Shown: in pieces, positions 41,147-50,542 of the stretch
Layout: each line of letters starts with the position of its first letter
Numbering within the stretch: the first letter of the stretch is position 1
DNA from: Pseudodesulfovibrio sp.
GTDB lineage: Bacteria > Desulfobacterota > Desulfovibrionia > Desulfovibrionales > Desulfovibrionaceae
Direction: 5' to 3'
Assembly: GCA_016744135.1 (NCBI GenBank)
Contig: JADGEX010000001.1
Span: forward strand, 631,029 to 695,028
DNA length: 64,000 nucleotides
Position numbers and translations under genes: made by a program
Notes under the pieces: generated by a model
The model's input: only the letters and a program-made list of their open reading frames with translations
Databases searched by the model: none
Told to the model about the DNA's origin: nothing

Positions 41147-42246
41147 TGGAGAACCTCCCGGCAATCAGGTCCGACGATTGCCGTGTCGAGATGCATGGGT
41201 TGAAAATCCTGGGTCCGATCACGTTCGGGAATGGCTGCATTTAGCCCACATATCTCGGAAGAAAATCCGTAGATACCAAGTTCCGGGTTACCTCCGACAA
41301 CACCTGGACGCAATTTCTTGCGATCCTGCGCCATAAACATGGAGCCATCAGGTAAACACCCTATAATACAATTGGGGCCATCGATAATCAGCTTACGACA
41401 TGATCGTTTCAGATTGGACAAAAACTCACGGTCTTGATGCCCTGCCATTTCTTCATCACTCATGGGCGTGATGATATGTTTGTAGGAACTGATATCCAGA
41501 CCAAGTTTTTTGGTGGTAAAATGTGCGATATGGGTCAACACTTCGGAATCGGACTGGTAGCCCTGATACCCAGTGACACCTCGGGACATAAGATATTCGC
41601 GAATGGGAAGAAACGCCGTATTTTCACCATTGGTCATGGTCGAAATCCCTTCAATAAAGAATGGATGACAGGCATACAGATCAATGGCGTAGTTGGTATT
41701 CTGGCGGCCCTGCGCCATAATATGTCTGGCGTGCAACTCCTTACGGCCAAGTCGAAGATATTCCCCGATGGCCATGGGATCGCCCACCTCCTTGATCATA
41801 ATAGTATCCCGCCAGAAGGAAAAAACCATGATACCACCAGACTCTTCGCCCATGGCACGCAAGTCGAGCCGCATCTGTACCAGACCACGATCAATCTCTT
41901 CCTGCGTCCGAGCACCCCACTCTTTAGGGATCTTATAAGCAATGGAAGCGTAGGTCCCCCGCTTGGGAGTCCCGGCAGGTGGTTCTGAATCAGGCTTGAA
42001 CATAACGGAGTATTTGGACCGGAATCCCTTATCTGCCATGTATTCAAACACACGGGCCAAACCAGGTTCGGTAAAAATGCCAGAAAGGACAGGGTACTCC
42101 TTCAATTCCTCGAAGGCTCCTCCCAATCCGCTCAAAAACAGCCCCACGCCAGAACCATCATGCCCTTCTTTCATCACGTTAAGGGCATCAATGGCACGCA
42201 TGGGCGACACCGGATCACGGCTTGTCAGCGCAAATAAACGGCACAT
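41110..42246 (-). CDS. Glutamate synthase, class II glutamine amidotransferase subunit
   Basis: A 378-residue Ntn-type glutaminase. The N-terminus MCRLFAL puts the catalytic cysteine at position 2. Other motifs include GHDGSGVGLFLSG and SDSEVLTHIAH. It releases ammonia from glutamine for the synthase encoded next. It is the first gene of the operon, so the enzyme is split in three polypeptides: amidotransferase, FMN core, and GXGXG-GltD. Confidence 0.87.
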   Translation of the reverse strand: MCRLFALTSRDPVSPMRAIDALNVMKEGHDGSGVGLFLSGLGGAFEELKEYPVLSGIFTEPGLARVFEYMADKGFRSKYSVMFKPDSEPPAGTPKRGTYASIAYKIPKEWGARTQEEIDRGLVQMRLDLRAMGEESGGIMVFSFWRDTIMIKEVGDPMAIGEYLRLGRKELHARHIMAQGRQNTNYAIDLYACHPFFIEGISTMTNGENTAFLPIREYLMSRGVTGYQGYQSDSEVLTHIAHFTTKKLGLDISSYKHIITPMSDEEMAGHQDREFLSNLKRSCRKLIIDGPNCIIGCLPDGSMFMAQDRKKLRPGVVGGNPELGIYGFSSEICGLNAAIPERDRTQDFQPMHLDTAIVGPDCREVLQCSQKDPLRPQR

Positions 42247-42697
42247 GCTCTCGCCTCACTCCATCGTTACAGGATGATTGGATCACACACGGGAGAGTCA
42301 AAGCGACTATTGGTGGAAATTGAGAAGAACCCAATAACTCCGAGAGCCGCCAAACTCCCGAATTCGAGAAGCAGTAAGCGCACTCCTTTCGTCTGACCGT
42401 TGCTTTATCAGCCTTGGCACCGTCGAAATGAGGAGACATTCACAATTATGCAAGGGGGCTGACAACAACTATCATAAAAGAAGAAGCACGCTCACTTTTC
42501 TCCCTCTATGAAAACGGTAGGGGAAAACAGATAAAGCCGCAACCCCAACACATTCATAGATTTTAACAAAAATGTGCAGCTTTTTTCGGACAACTAAAGG
42601 AGGATACTGTAGGTCTCATAAAAAACAGGATAAAAATAATCCCATTTTTCAGAGTAGAATTATAAAATAATAACAAAAAAAGTGAAATTTTTCAGAA
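42247..42697. other. Intergenic region upstream of glutamate synthase
   Basis: About 450 bases with no convincing gene and no clear sigma-54 site. A 6-bp inverted repeat (TATTGG/CCAATA near 42306-42338) lies in the presumed leader of the operon. The rest shows nothing I can name. Confidence 0.4.
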
Positions 42698-43099
42698 TCA
42701 CTCGGCAAACTCATCAGAATCGAGCGTCTTTCTGGCCGCCATTGCTAAAAAGTCAGCCGGAGAAATATTGTTTTTACGACAACACTTCTCAATTCGCTCT
42801 AAAAGATGGGTATGCATGACAAGCTCGAACTCTTCAAAATCAGTTCCATCGCCTTTCACGGAAATATTAATAGCTTTTTTAGACTTATTCTCTGTTTGCG
42901 CCAGGATTTTTTTCTTTTCTGAAGGCTCTGGCAAGATTTTACCGCGTTCAACAAGGTCTTCAGCAAACATAGCCAAAGCTTCATGTGCGTGATCAACAGC
43001 CTCACTGAGCGTTTCACCACACGTGGTACACGCTGGAAAGTCCGGAAAGGTAACCGAATATCCCTGCTTGTCTTTTTCAAATAACGCCACATACTGCAT
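42698..43099 (-). CDS. HicB-like protein without a HicA partner
   Basis: A 133-residue protein with a HicB-type N-terminal domain (YSVTFPDFPACTTCGETLSEAVDHAHEAL, about residues 12-43) and a C-terminal region that may be a DNA-binding part (IEKCCRKNNISPADFLAMAARKTL). AAGGA precedes the ATG. HicB usually neutralises a small RNase toxin encoded alongside; no such gene is seen 450 bases downstream or upstream. It may be an orphan regulator. Confidence 0.72.
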   Translation of the reverse strand: MQYVALFEKDKQGYSVTFPDFPACTTCGETLSEAVDHAHEALAMFAEDLVERGKILPEPSEKKKILAQTENKSKKAINISVKGDGTDFEEFELVMHTHLLERIEKCCRKNNISPADFLAMAARKTLDSDEFAE

Positions 43100-43136
43100 T
43101 GATCTGTCCTTTTATTGTAAAAAACTAAACACTGAC

Positions 43137-44357
43137 TTAGTTCGCATTTCCCGCAGCCAATGCAAGCACCTTCCTGCTCACGAGCATAAACACCTCGGAA
43201 TCAGCCTGAAGATGACCAGCCAAAACTTCGGCTTCATCACCAGAGCCACAAAACAAATCCATTCGAGTTCCCTTGATAGCTCCACCCGTATCTTGAGCCA
43301 ATACTAACGACATAAACGGCTCGGAACCGCCATCCGCAGTAAGCAATGACGTTTTAAGCGCCACAACGCTTCCCAACGGGATCATATTCCTGTCAACGGC
43401 CACGCTCACTCGCGGCGTCAGGATACCACCAAATGAACCGTAAGGGCCTTCATCGGCCAATCGAAAAAAAACATAGCTCGGATTTGCATAGAGAATCTCT
43501 TCTATCTTATCTGGATTCTCAGTAAGAAACGTTCGAATGCGCTGCATACTCATCTCTTCTTTGGGGACATACCCCTTGTCGATAAGCAAACGGCCAATGG
43601 AAACGTATTGACGACCATTTTTCCCTGCGTACAGAATATGCTTGGTGCTCCCGTCAGGAAAAGCCAACCGCCCGGAGCCTTCTATCTGAAGGAAAAAAGC
43701 GTCTACCAAGTCTGAGGTCCAAGCCACTTCCTGTCCTTTTCCATACAACACACGCTCCCCATCGATTGCTGCACGATCATGGTATGGTTCAATGCCGTTC
43801 TCTCCCATTCGATAGACAAGAGACTGTCCTTTCCACCGAGGATGAAAACCACTCAAATTGGTCGTTTTAAGATCATCAGGCACTCCATAAAGCGGAAACT
43901 TGTACGTTTCATCAGGGGTCAAAGAAGCAGCCAACCATGGCTCGTAATACCCCGTCAGCAACGTACGGGGTGCAAGTTTAAGCCATTGAAACCGCTCCGC
44001 TGCCAAACGCGGATTTTGATCCAGCTGGTCAAGCATACCGAGGAGTTCTGTGACGGATTCTCCAAGCTGTGCCCATGTCAATTGCAAACCGGATTGATCT
44101 ACACAAATCGCTTCCTGCGGACGAGAACGTATGTAGCGAAGATTCTGTTCCAACGCAGGTCGAAGCTCCGTCCATGATTGCATTCCCTGCAACCCACTGG
44201 ACAAATTGTCGGCTAGGTCCTCGGCTTCATTCATATCAAGAGGAATATACGTCGGCTTGTCATCTATGACAGGCATTCGAGTAGTTTCAGGTCCACATCC
44301 AAAAAACGAAATGAGTAAAGCAGCCATAATAACAGGTAAAATCAATCGTACACGCAT
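43137..44357 (-). CDS. mltA: MltA membrane-bound lytic murein transglycosylase, lipoprotein
   Basis: A 406-residue lipoprotein with lipobox SFFGC (C21). It has the MltA motif around GYYEPWLAAS and the C-terminal double-psi barrel segment ending in QDTGGAIKGTRMDLFCGSG, which includes the expected catalytic aspartate. It cleaves peptidoglycan, forming anhydromuramyl products, from the outer membrane. Its start overlaps the stop of the permease gene by one base (TAATG). Confidence 0.88.
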   Translation of the reverse strand: MRVRLILPVIMAALLISFFGCGPETTRMPVIDDKPTYIPLDMNEAEDLADNLSSGLQGMQSWTELRPALEQNLRYIRSRPQEAICVDQSGLQLTWAQLGESVTELLGMLDQLDQNPRLAAERFQWLKLAPRTLLTGYYEPWLAASLTPDETYKFPLYGVPDDLKTTNLSGFHPRWKGQSLVYRMGENGIEPYHDRAAIDGERVLYGKGQEVAWTSDLVDAFFLQIEGSGRLAFPDGSTKHILYAGKNGRQYVSIGRLLIDKGYVPKEEMSMQRIRTFLTENPDKIEEILYANPSYVFFRLADEGPYGSFGGILTPRVSVAVDRNMIPLGSVVALKTSLLTADGGSEPFMSLVLAQDTGGAIKGTRMDLFCGSGDEAEVLAGHLQADSEVFMLVSRKVLALAAGNAN

Positions 44358-45463
44358 TATTCACATTCCTCGGAGTCCTTGAGGTCTTCGGCGTATTCCT
44401 CAATGTAGATTTGCAGCATGACCATGACGAAACTCAGAATAAGAGGGCCGTAAAAAATGCCCAGCATCCCAAAAGAATAGACGCCGCCAAGAATGGCCAG
44501 AAGTATATAAAAAGTAGAAACGCGAGCCGCCTCACGCATAAAAATCGGTCGAAGGATTGTGTCAATACCGACCACAAATATTCCACAATACAACGCAAGG
44601 AATAAAGCCATTTTCCAATCGCCCACCAAGAAAAGATATATCACGGATGGTACCCAGATCAATCCGGTTCCAAGGACGGGAATTAGTGAGGACAAAGCCA
44701 TAATGGCTCCCCAGAAAAAAGCAGGGATACCAACTACCGCCAGCCCGATCCCTCCGGCTACTCCTTGAAGAATGGCCACCAGCAGGCATCCCATGAGCAC
44801 TCCACGGGCCACCCGCTTGAGCGAATCAATAATAAAATCTTCCTGCCGTCTTCTCAACGGAGACAAATGCTTAATATATTCAACCATCTTCGCACCATCA
44901 CGCAGAAAATAAAACAGAATAAAGACCATAAGCAGAAAATGTAAAACAAACTTCGCACCGTTTCTTACTAAATCGGTACCAAAGGTAAGCATCCCCTGAG
45001 CAAACTGTCTGGAATACTGAATCACACTTGCCTTGATATCGACTTCATCAATCCGCAGAAAAGGCAATTCTTCATTGATCATATGGACATATTTATCCAA
45101 CATATCAAGGCTCATATGCGACTTGTATAGTCCTTGCGCCACCCATTGATTCAAAGAAACAAGCGATTCAACTCCTTGACCAATAAGCGCCATAAACAAA
45201 AAGGCCATAGGCAAAATCAAGGCAAAAACGATGATGGAAACAGTCATGACCGATGCCAAATTGCGCCGCCCCTTACAGATCTTCAAAGCCCAGACAAAAA
45301 CCGGGGCAAAAAGCACAGCAAGCACCGTAGAAAAAATCAAGGTATGCAAAAAAGGCGCGATCAAAGAAAACCCCAGATACAAGGATAAGGAAAAAAGCAG
45401 GAGAAAGAAGACCTTATAGATCCCTCCGTCCAGCAACGGGACTGATTTCTTTTTGTCACTCAT
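44357..45463 (-). CDS. AI-2E family (PerM/YdiK-like) permease
   Basis: A 368-residue polytopic membrane protein with about eight hydrophobic helices. Typical sequence includes FLRDGAKMVEYIKHLSPL and ALSSLIPVLGTGLIWVPSVIYLF. The family is named for AI-2 export but also includes ion antiporters, so the substrate is unknown. Coupled translationally to the mltA gene. Confidence 0.83.
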   Translation of the reverse strand: MSDKKKSVPLLDGGIYKVFFLLLFSLSLYLGFSLIAPFLHTLIFSTVLAVLFAPVFVWALKICKGRRNLASVMTVSIIVFALILPMAFLFMALIGQGVESLVSLNQWVAQGLYKSHMSLDMLDKYVHMINEELPFLRIDEVDIKASVIQYSRQFAQGMLTFGTDLVRNGAKFVLHFLLMVFILFYFLRDGAKMVEYIKHLSPLRRRQEDFIIDSLKRVARGVLMGCLLVAILQGVAGGIGLAVVGIPAFFWGAIMALSSLIPVLGTGLIWVPSVIYLFLVGDWKMALFLALYCGIFVVGIDTILRPIFMREAARVSTFYILLAILGGVYSFGMLGIFYGPLILSFVMVMLQIYIEEYAEDLKDSEECE

Positions 45464-45503
45464 GATAAATCACGCTCCACAGGGTGCCGAAATGCCAACA
45501 TTT

Positions 45504-47075
45504 TTACTCATTGTTCAGCGTTGATTGTATGATAGCGGCGATGGTGTCAATATCCACGGGCTTGGAAACGTAATCATTCATGCCCACATGAATGCATCTT
45601 TGTTCGTCTCCCCACATTGCACGCGCTGTCAATGCGACGATAGGAACATCGGGATTCAGGCAGCCCGTATCCGCTTTCCGTATAAGTCGAGTCGCTTCGA
45701 TACCATTCATAATAGGCATTTCAACATCCATAAAAACTATGTCGAACTCCTGCTCTTTGAGTACATCCACTGCCTGCGCTCCGTTTTCTGCCAAGAAAAC
45801 ATTGCACCCCATCTTCTGAAGTAATCTGACAATATATCGCTGATTGACCAAATCATCTTCCGCCACAAGGACATTCGCTCCCTTGAGCGGAGATTGATCA
45901 CTCAATACGGTCGCCGATGGTGCCTGATCTTCATAGCGACTTCTCTTGAAGGGCAGAATAACGGAAAAGATACTCCCCTTTCCTTCAACACTGGAACATT
46001 TGATCACACCGCCAAGAACACTCACAAGCCTGCTGACAATAGCGAGACCTAAACCCAATCCCCCTGTCGCATGACGCAAATGGTCCTCGGCCTGATTGAA
46101 ACTCTCAAAAATATCATCCAGCTTTTCTGCGGGAATACCGATTCCAGTATCCTGAATCAGTACTTGAACAGCCAAATCGACATCGCGATCAGCCGCAAAC
46201 GTTTCATCCCCATTACTGGGCGGAGACACATCCACCATAACCTGTCCGGAGGAAGTAAACTTCACGGCGTTGTTGATGAGATTGCCCAATATTTGCCTAA
46301 TTTTGGCGGTATCACTTCTAATCCAGCCGGGAACATCCGGGGAGATGGAATACTCAAGCGTAACGCCTTTAATTTTAGACGTCCGTTTATACTGGGACAA
46401 CAAACCGGACACCATATCTTCCAGACGAAAATCCATTTCCCGCACCGGAAGAGAACTGGCTTCAATCTTGGAATAATCAATTATTTGATTCAGAACCGAT
46501 AATAGGGACCTGGATGATTCACGGATAAGCTGAACATTCTCCCGATACGGAGCATCAATATCGGACATAAGCAACAATTCGGTCATACCGAGTACACCAT
46601 TCATAGGTGTTCTCAATTCATGGCTAACTGTTGCGAGAAAAGATGTTTTGGCCCGATTAGCTGCCTCGGCTTCGCGCTTCGCCTTTTTCAGTTCCCGTTC
46701 CATCTGGTGTTTGTAAAGACCTATTTCAATAGCTAATTTAAGTTCATCACGATCAACGGGCTTGACCAGATAACTCAATAGGCCTGTGTTTTTTGCCCGA
46801 TGAAGGACTTCCTCGTCCACCACTTCGGTCAGATAGATGACTGGAATGTCAAAATGACGAAGGATCTCCTCGGCGGCCTCTACGCCATCCATGACTCCTT
46901 CAAGTTGAATATCCATAAGCACAAGATCAGGATTAAGTGATTCCGCCATCTCGATGGCTCTATCTCCACTTGTGGCGTAGCCGCTGACATCATATCCAGC
47001 CCGTTCCAAAGCAGCCTGAATATCAAGCCGGACAACAGCATCATCTTCCACAAGCAGAATCTTTTCTGTCGGCAT
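45504..47075 (-). CDS. Soluble hybrid REC-histidine kinase-REC protein
   Basis: A 523-residue signalling protein. The N-terminal receiver (about 1-120) has the aspartate in DLVLMDIQLEG. A coiled segment leads to the histidine kinase: SHELRTPMNGVLG (H in the H-box) and HATPase motifs GNLINNAVKF, DTGIGIP and GGLGLGLAIV. The C-terminal receiver (about 395-515) has DIVFMDVEMP. There is no transmembrane or PAS input domain, so the input is probably phosphotransfer into the first receiver. No dedicated output regulator lies beside it. Confidence 0.9.
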   Translation of the reverse strand: MPTEKILLVEDDAVVRLDIQAALERAGYDVSGYATSGDRAIEMAESLNPDLVLMDIQLEGVMDGVEAAEEILRHFDIPVIYLTEVVDEEVLHRAKNTGLLSYLVKPVDRDELKLAIEIGLYKHQMERELKKAKREAEAANRAKTSFLATVSHELRTPMNGVLGMTELLLMSDIDAPYRENVQLIRESSRSLLSVLNQIIDYSKIEASSLPVREMDFRLEDMVSGLLSQYKRTSKIKGVTLEYSISPDVPGWIRSDTAKIRQILGNLINNAVKFTSSGQVMVDVSPPSNGDETFAADRDVDLAVQVLIQDTGIGIPAEKLDDIFESFNQAEDHLRHATGGLGLGLAIVSRLVSVLGGVIKCSSVEGKGSIFSVILPFKRSRYEDQAPSATVLSDQSPLKGANVLVAEDDLVNQRYIVRLLQKMGCNVFLAENGAQAVDVLKEQEFDIVFMDVEMPIMNGIEATRLIRKADTGCLNPDVPIVALTARAMWGDEQRCIHVGMNDYVSKPVDIDTIAAIIQSTLNNE

Positions 47076-47394
47076 GCAGCATCTCCCTCGCGCATTGGTT
47101 CAACAGCAACATAGTTACCATAACCAAGAACCAAGAGTAACCCCGTTAAAACCATTATTTTCTAAAGGACGACGCATTATTACACTATTGGCAATAGCCC
47201 ACCGACACCCACTCATATTCAGCTTTAAATGCCTAAAAAACTCTACTTTACAGTAAAAGCCACTATTTCATTTTCCTCAACAATGACGTTGAAAACGTTG
47301 CTGTAGTTGAACTATATGAAAACTCTCTTGATATTTCCAACTATTAAAGCTAAGTAATAATTTCGCTCAATAGACAAAAATGTTCACTGAGCGG

Positions 47395-47546
47395 GTGTCA
47401 AGGACCCAAGACCTCATCGTGTTGTTTTAACCCGGACAACATCGCGAGGCACAGGGCCCAAGCCAACAGGCATGTTATTTTAACCCGAACAACAGCCGTG
47501 GCAAAGGCTCCAAAGCCTCTGGCTTGTCGTTTTAACCCGGACGACA
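47395..47546 (+). repeat. Three 52-53 bp tandem units with compensating palindromes
   Basis: Within the 518-base gap 47076-47593. Three copies of a 22-mer begin at 47420, 47473 and 47525, of the form TGTTG-N12-CAACA, with a shared core TTTTAACCCGGA. The third copy has TGTCG and CGACA, changed together. Each is preceded by a second small element beginning at 47395, 47448 and 47500, with GTC/GAC or GGC/GCC ends. Unit steps are 53 and 52 bases. They end 47 bases before the ABC binding-protein gene, so they probably act as an operator cluster or mRNA leader hairpins. 47076-47394 shows nothing I can name. Confidence 0.75.
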
Positions 47547-47593
47547 TTTCAAGGTATGGGCATACCATAACCCCAATTTCACTGGAGGAAAGG

Positions 47594-48418
47594 ATGAAAC
47601 GCATCATTACAATTCTGGCTGCGCTGTCTCTGCTTCTGTGCGCCGCCATGTCGGTCCAGGCGGCTGACATCGATCTCGCCAAAAAATCCACCCTAGAAAA
47701 AGTCATCCAAAGCGGCGAACTGCGCGTTGGTACCGAAGCAGGCTACATGCCTTTCGAAATGACCGACAAGAAAGGTCAAGTCGTCGGTTTCGATATGGAT
47801 ATGTGTAAAGAAATGGCCAAGGCCATGGGTGTCAAACTGACTATCATCAACACGGCATGGGATGGAATTATCCCCGGCCTGCTGTCCAACAAATACGATA
47901 TCATCGCTTCCGGCATGACCGTCAATCAGGAACGCAATCTTAAAGTCAATTTCGCCAATCCATATATAGTTGTGGGTCAGACCGCTTTGATCAATAAGAA
48001 ATGGGCTGACGAAATTAAGACATACAAAGATCTGAACAACCCCAAATACACGATTACTTCCAAACTCGGCACGACAGGAGAACAGGCCGCCAAACGCATG
48101 TTCCCCAAAGCGCAATACAAATCTTTTGAGATGGAAGATCAGGCCATGCTGGAAGCTCTTAACGGAAAGGCCACTGCCACCGTTTACGACCTGCCCATGA
48201 CCTCCATTTTCTACGCTCAACGCGGTAAAGACGCTGACATGAAATTCTTGAACGAACCTTTCACTTACGAGCCTCTGGGCTGGGCCATCAACAAAGGTGA
48301 TCCCGACTTCCTGAACTGGCTCAACAACTTCCTCGTTCAAATGAAAAACGATGGCCGCTACGACCGCATCTACAACAAGTGGTTCGGTTCCAACAAGTGG
48401 CTCAAAAACGTTCAGTAA
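47594..48418 (+). CDS. Amino-acid ABC transporter, substrate-binding protein
   Basis: A 274-residue SBP_bac_3-family protein. ATG at 47594 follows GGAGGAAAGG. The signal peptide ends VQAAD at about 24. GELRVGTEAGYMPFEMTD, VVGFDMDMCKEMAKAMGV and GMTVNQERNLKVNFANPY are typical. The ligand is not determined. A hairpin terminator lies just downstream, before the permease. Confidence 0.88.
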   Translation: MKRIITILAALSLLLCAAMSVQAADIDLAKKSTLEKVIQSGELRVGTEAGYMPFEMTDKKGQVVGFDMDMCKEMAKAMGVKLTIINTAWDGIIPGLLSNKYDIIASGMTVNQERNLKVNFANPYIVVGQTALINKKWADEIKTYKDLNNPKYTITSKLGTTGEQAAKRMFPKAQYKSFEMEDQAMLEALNGKATATVYDLPMTSIFYAQRGKDADMKFLNEPFTYEPLGWAINKGDPDFLNWLNNFLVQMKNDGRYDRIYNKWFGSNKWLKNVQ

Positions 48419-48432
48419 ACCACACAGAATCT

Positions 48433-48468
48433 TCCGGGGATCGTGTATACACGGTCCCCGGACTTTTT
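48433..48468 (+). terminator. Attenuating terminator after the second binding-protein gene
   Basis: Stem TCCGGGGA with its complement plus an inner CGTGT/ACACG stem with one G-T pair, then CTTTTTT. As in the other ABC operon, it separates the binding protein from the permease. Confidence 0.85.
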
Positions 48469-48496
48469 TCCGTTCTTTACCTTACCGAGTAAATCA

Positions 48497-49507
48497 ATGA
48501 CAGATACTGCGACCGTTGGAACTCCCAAAGGATTTAACAAAAATACTTTTTGGAAGGCAGTCTATTTCGTCCTGCTCTTCATTGTCATCGGCGGCTTCTA
48601 TTGGGCCACGGAGCAAGCTGATTACATCTGGAGATGGAACCGTCTTCCCAGATATTTCTACTACGTCGAGACAATAGACGTAACGGCCGAAATCGAAGGC
48701 GAAGTCGCCTCCATCACCCAAAAAGATGATGATTCCGTCGTCATAATCGAAGGCGGAGGCGAATCAGAATATTACACCATCCCTGGCTCTGACGTTCGCG
48801 TAAGCGTAGGCGACACCATTTATATGGGCGATCCCATAGGCGTCTATGAAGAAGGCAGGATGGGCCTGCTTCTTGATGGTCTGTTGGTGACCATCGAAGT
48901 CAGCCTTGTTTCCATTTTTCTTGGCATTCTTCTCGGCCTGTTCACGGGCCTTGCAAGAATATCAAACAACCCCTGCCTAAAATGGGGGGCCATTACCTAT
49001 ATTGAATTGATTCGAGGTTCTCCCCTACTCGTCCAGATCATGATCTGGTACTTTGTTCTTGGAACCATTATCAATAATCTATTGGCAAAAGCCGACTTGT
49101 TCCAAATTCCTGAACTGTGGTTTGCTGTAGCATCCCTTGCCATTTTTGCCGGTGCCTATGTAGCCGAAATTGTTCGTGCAGGTATCCAGTCCATCCACAA
49201 GGGACAAATGGAAGCGGCCCGATCTCTCGGAATGACCAAGGCTACGGCCATGCGCAAAATCATCCTGCCCCAGGCCTTCAAACGCATACTGCCCCCATTG
49301 GCCGGTCAGTTCATCAGTCTGATCAAAGACTCATCACTGCTAGGCGTCATCGCAATACGCGAGCTGACCAAAGCAACGCGTGAGGCGGTCACCACCAGCC
49401 TCATGCCCTACGAACTGTGGTTTCTGTGCGGTATCATGTATCTCGTGATCACGTTCACCCTGTCCATGTTCGTTCAATATCTTGAAAAAAGGACAGCGGA
49501 GGTCTAA
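48497..49507 (+). CDS. Amino-acid ABC permease with inserted beta-rich periplasmic domain
   Basis: A 336-residue permease, over 100 residues longer than usual. The ATG at 48497 is preferred; the frame extends 18 codons into the terminator. Residues about 15-37 form a first helix. Residues about 60-125 are a soluble insertion with short beta-like segments ([32 protein letters not shown]). Five helices and the EAA loop [20 protein letters not shown] with [14 protein letters not shown] follow. The insertion resembles a small biotinyl/lipoyl- or HlyD-like hairpin barrel. It may contact the binding protein or cell wall. No second permease is present, so the transporter is probably a homodimer. Confidence 0.87.
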   Translation: MTDTATVGTPKGFNKNTFWKAVYFVLLFIVIGGFYWATEQADYIWRWNRLPRYFYYVETIDVTAEIEGEVASITQKDDDSVVIIEGGGESEYYTIPGSDVRVSVGDTIYMGDPIGVYEEGRMGLLLDGLLVTIEVSLVSIFLGILLGLFTGLARISNNPCLKWGAITYIELIRGSPLLVQIMIWYFVLGTIINNLLAKADLFQIPELWFAVASLAIFAGAYVAEIVRAGIQSIHKGQMEAARSLGMTKATAMRKIILPQAFKRILPPLAGQFISLIKDSSLLGVIAIRELTKATREAVTTSLMPYELWFLCGIMYLVITFTLSMFVQYLEKRTAEV

Positions 49508-49511
49508 ACAT

Positions 49512-50243
49512 ATGATAGATGTCAAAAACGTATATAAGACCTTTTTCGTCCCGCATGAAATTCAAGCCCTGCACGATGTGTCCTACCACATCAATCCAGG
49601 CGAGGTGGTCGTCGTCATCGGCCCATCCGGGTCCGGCAAGTCCACTTTCCTTCGGTGCCTCAATCGTCTGGAACATGCCAACTCCGGCCATATCATGATC
49701 GATGGCGTGGACGTTCTCGACCCCAAGACCAATATCAACAAAATCCGCATGGAAGTAGGCATGGTTTTCCAGTCCTTTAACCTCTTCCCGCACCTAACCG
49801 TGCTGGAAAACGTCACTGTGGGCCAAACGTCCGTTCGTAAACGTGGTAAAACGGAATCTGCAGAAAATGCCATGAACTTACTCAACAAGGTCGGCATCCA
49901 CGCCAAGGCTGACAACTACCCCGCCCAACTCTCCGGTGGCCAAATGCAGCGCGTCGCTATAGCCCGCGCTCTGGCCATGGACCCCAAGGTCATGCTCTTT
50001 GATGAGCCAACCTCGGCACTAGACCCGGAAATGGTCGGCGAGGTTCTCGACGTCATGAAAGCCTTGGCCAAAGAAGGCATGACCATGGTCGTCGTCACCC
50101 ACGAAATGGGCTTTGCCCGCGAAGTGGCCGATCATGTCGTCTTTATGGATGAAGGAAAAATTGTCGAAGTCGGTACCCCTGAACACTTCTTCACCGACCC
50201 CGAGCACGAACGTACAAAACTCTTCCTGAGCCAAATACTATAA
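49512..50243 (+). CDS. Amino-acid ABC transporter, ATPase
   Basis: A 243-residue ATPase. Walker A is [10 protein letters not shown]-loop [10 protein letters not shown], signature [15 protein letters not shown] and Walker [18 protein letters not shown] at 49512 is preceded by GGAGG. Starts four bases after the permease stop and ends in front of a terminator. Closely parallel to the ATPase at 19921. Confidence 0.92.
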   Translation: MIDVKNVYKTFFVPHEIQALHDVSYHINPGEVVVVIGPSGSGKSTFLRCLNRLEHANSGHIMIDGVDVLDPKTNINKIRMEVGMVFQSFNLFPHLTVLENVTVGQTSVRKRGKTESAENAMNLLNKVGIHAKADNYPAQLSGGQMQRVAIARALAMDPKVMLFDEPTSALDPEMVGEVLDVMKALAKEGMTMVVVTHEMGFAREVADHVVFMDEGKIVEVGTPEHFFTDPEHERTKLFLSQIL

Positions 50244-50272
50244 ATGGACCTATCAATCTCACATTCCAAATG

Positions 50273-50300
50273 AAAGGGTTGCGGTTTACCGCAACCCTTT
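50273..50300 (+). terminator. Terminator of the second ABC operon
   Basis: A 12-13 bp stem (AAAGGGTTGCGG with complement), loop TTTA, then T-rich. Confidence 0.85.
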
Positions 50301-50542
50301 TCCTGTAAAGAACAGATATCCGACACTCTCCTCACTCCAAATAAACTCTCCACCGTTCTCTGCTATCTCTCATCATCATTTGACACCATTCAGAAAACGA
50401 AAACAGTTCCCCTTGTGTGTGAGTAAAAACACGTATACAAACTCCCATCATCAACTTATATGTGAAATGAATAACTCATTGTCGGTGTTATTCGGCTCAA
50501 TATTTTCTCCATCGTTGCACAATAAACGATTATAGAGCTCCA

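Noticed and set aside
42247-42697. Search for hicA toxin beside the HicB-like gene
   Set aside because: No small basic frame of suitable size was found on either strand.
47420-47546. CRISPR-like array with 22-base repeats and about 30-base spacers
   Set aside because: Only three copies, repeats differ, the spacers are themselves related to each other, and no cas gene is near. A tandem structured repeat is a better reading.
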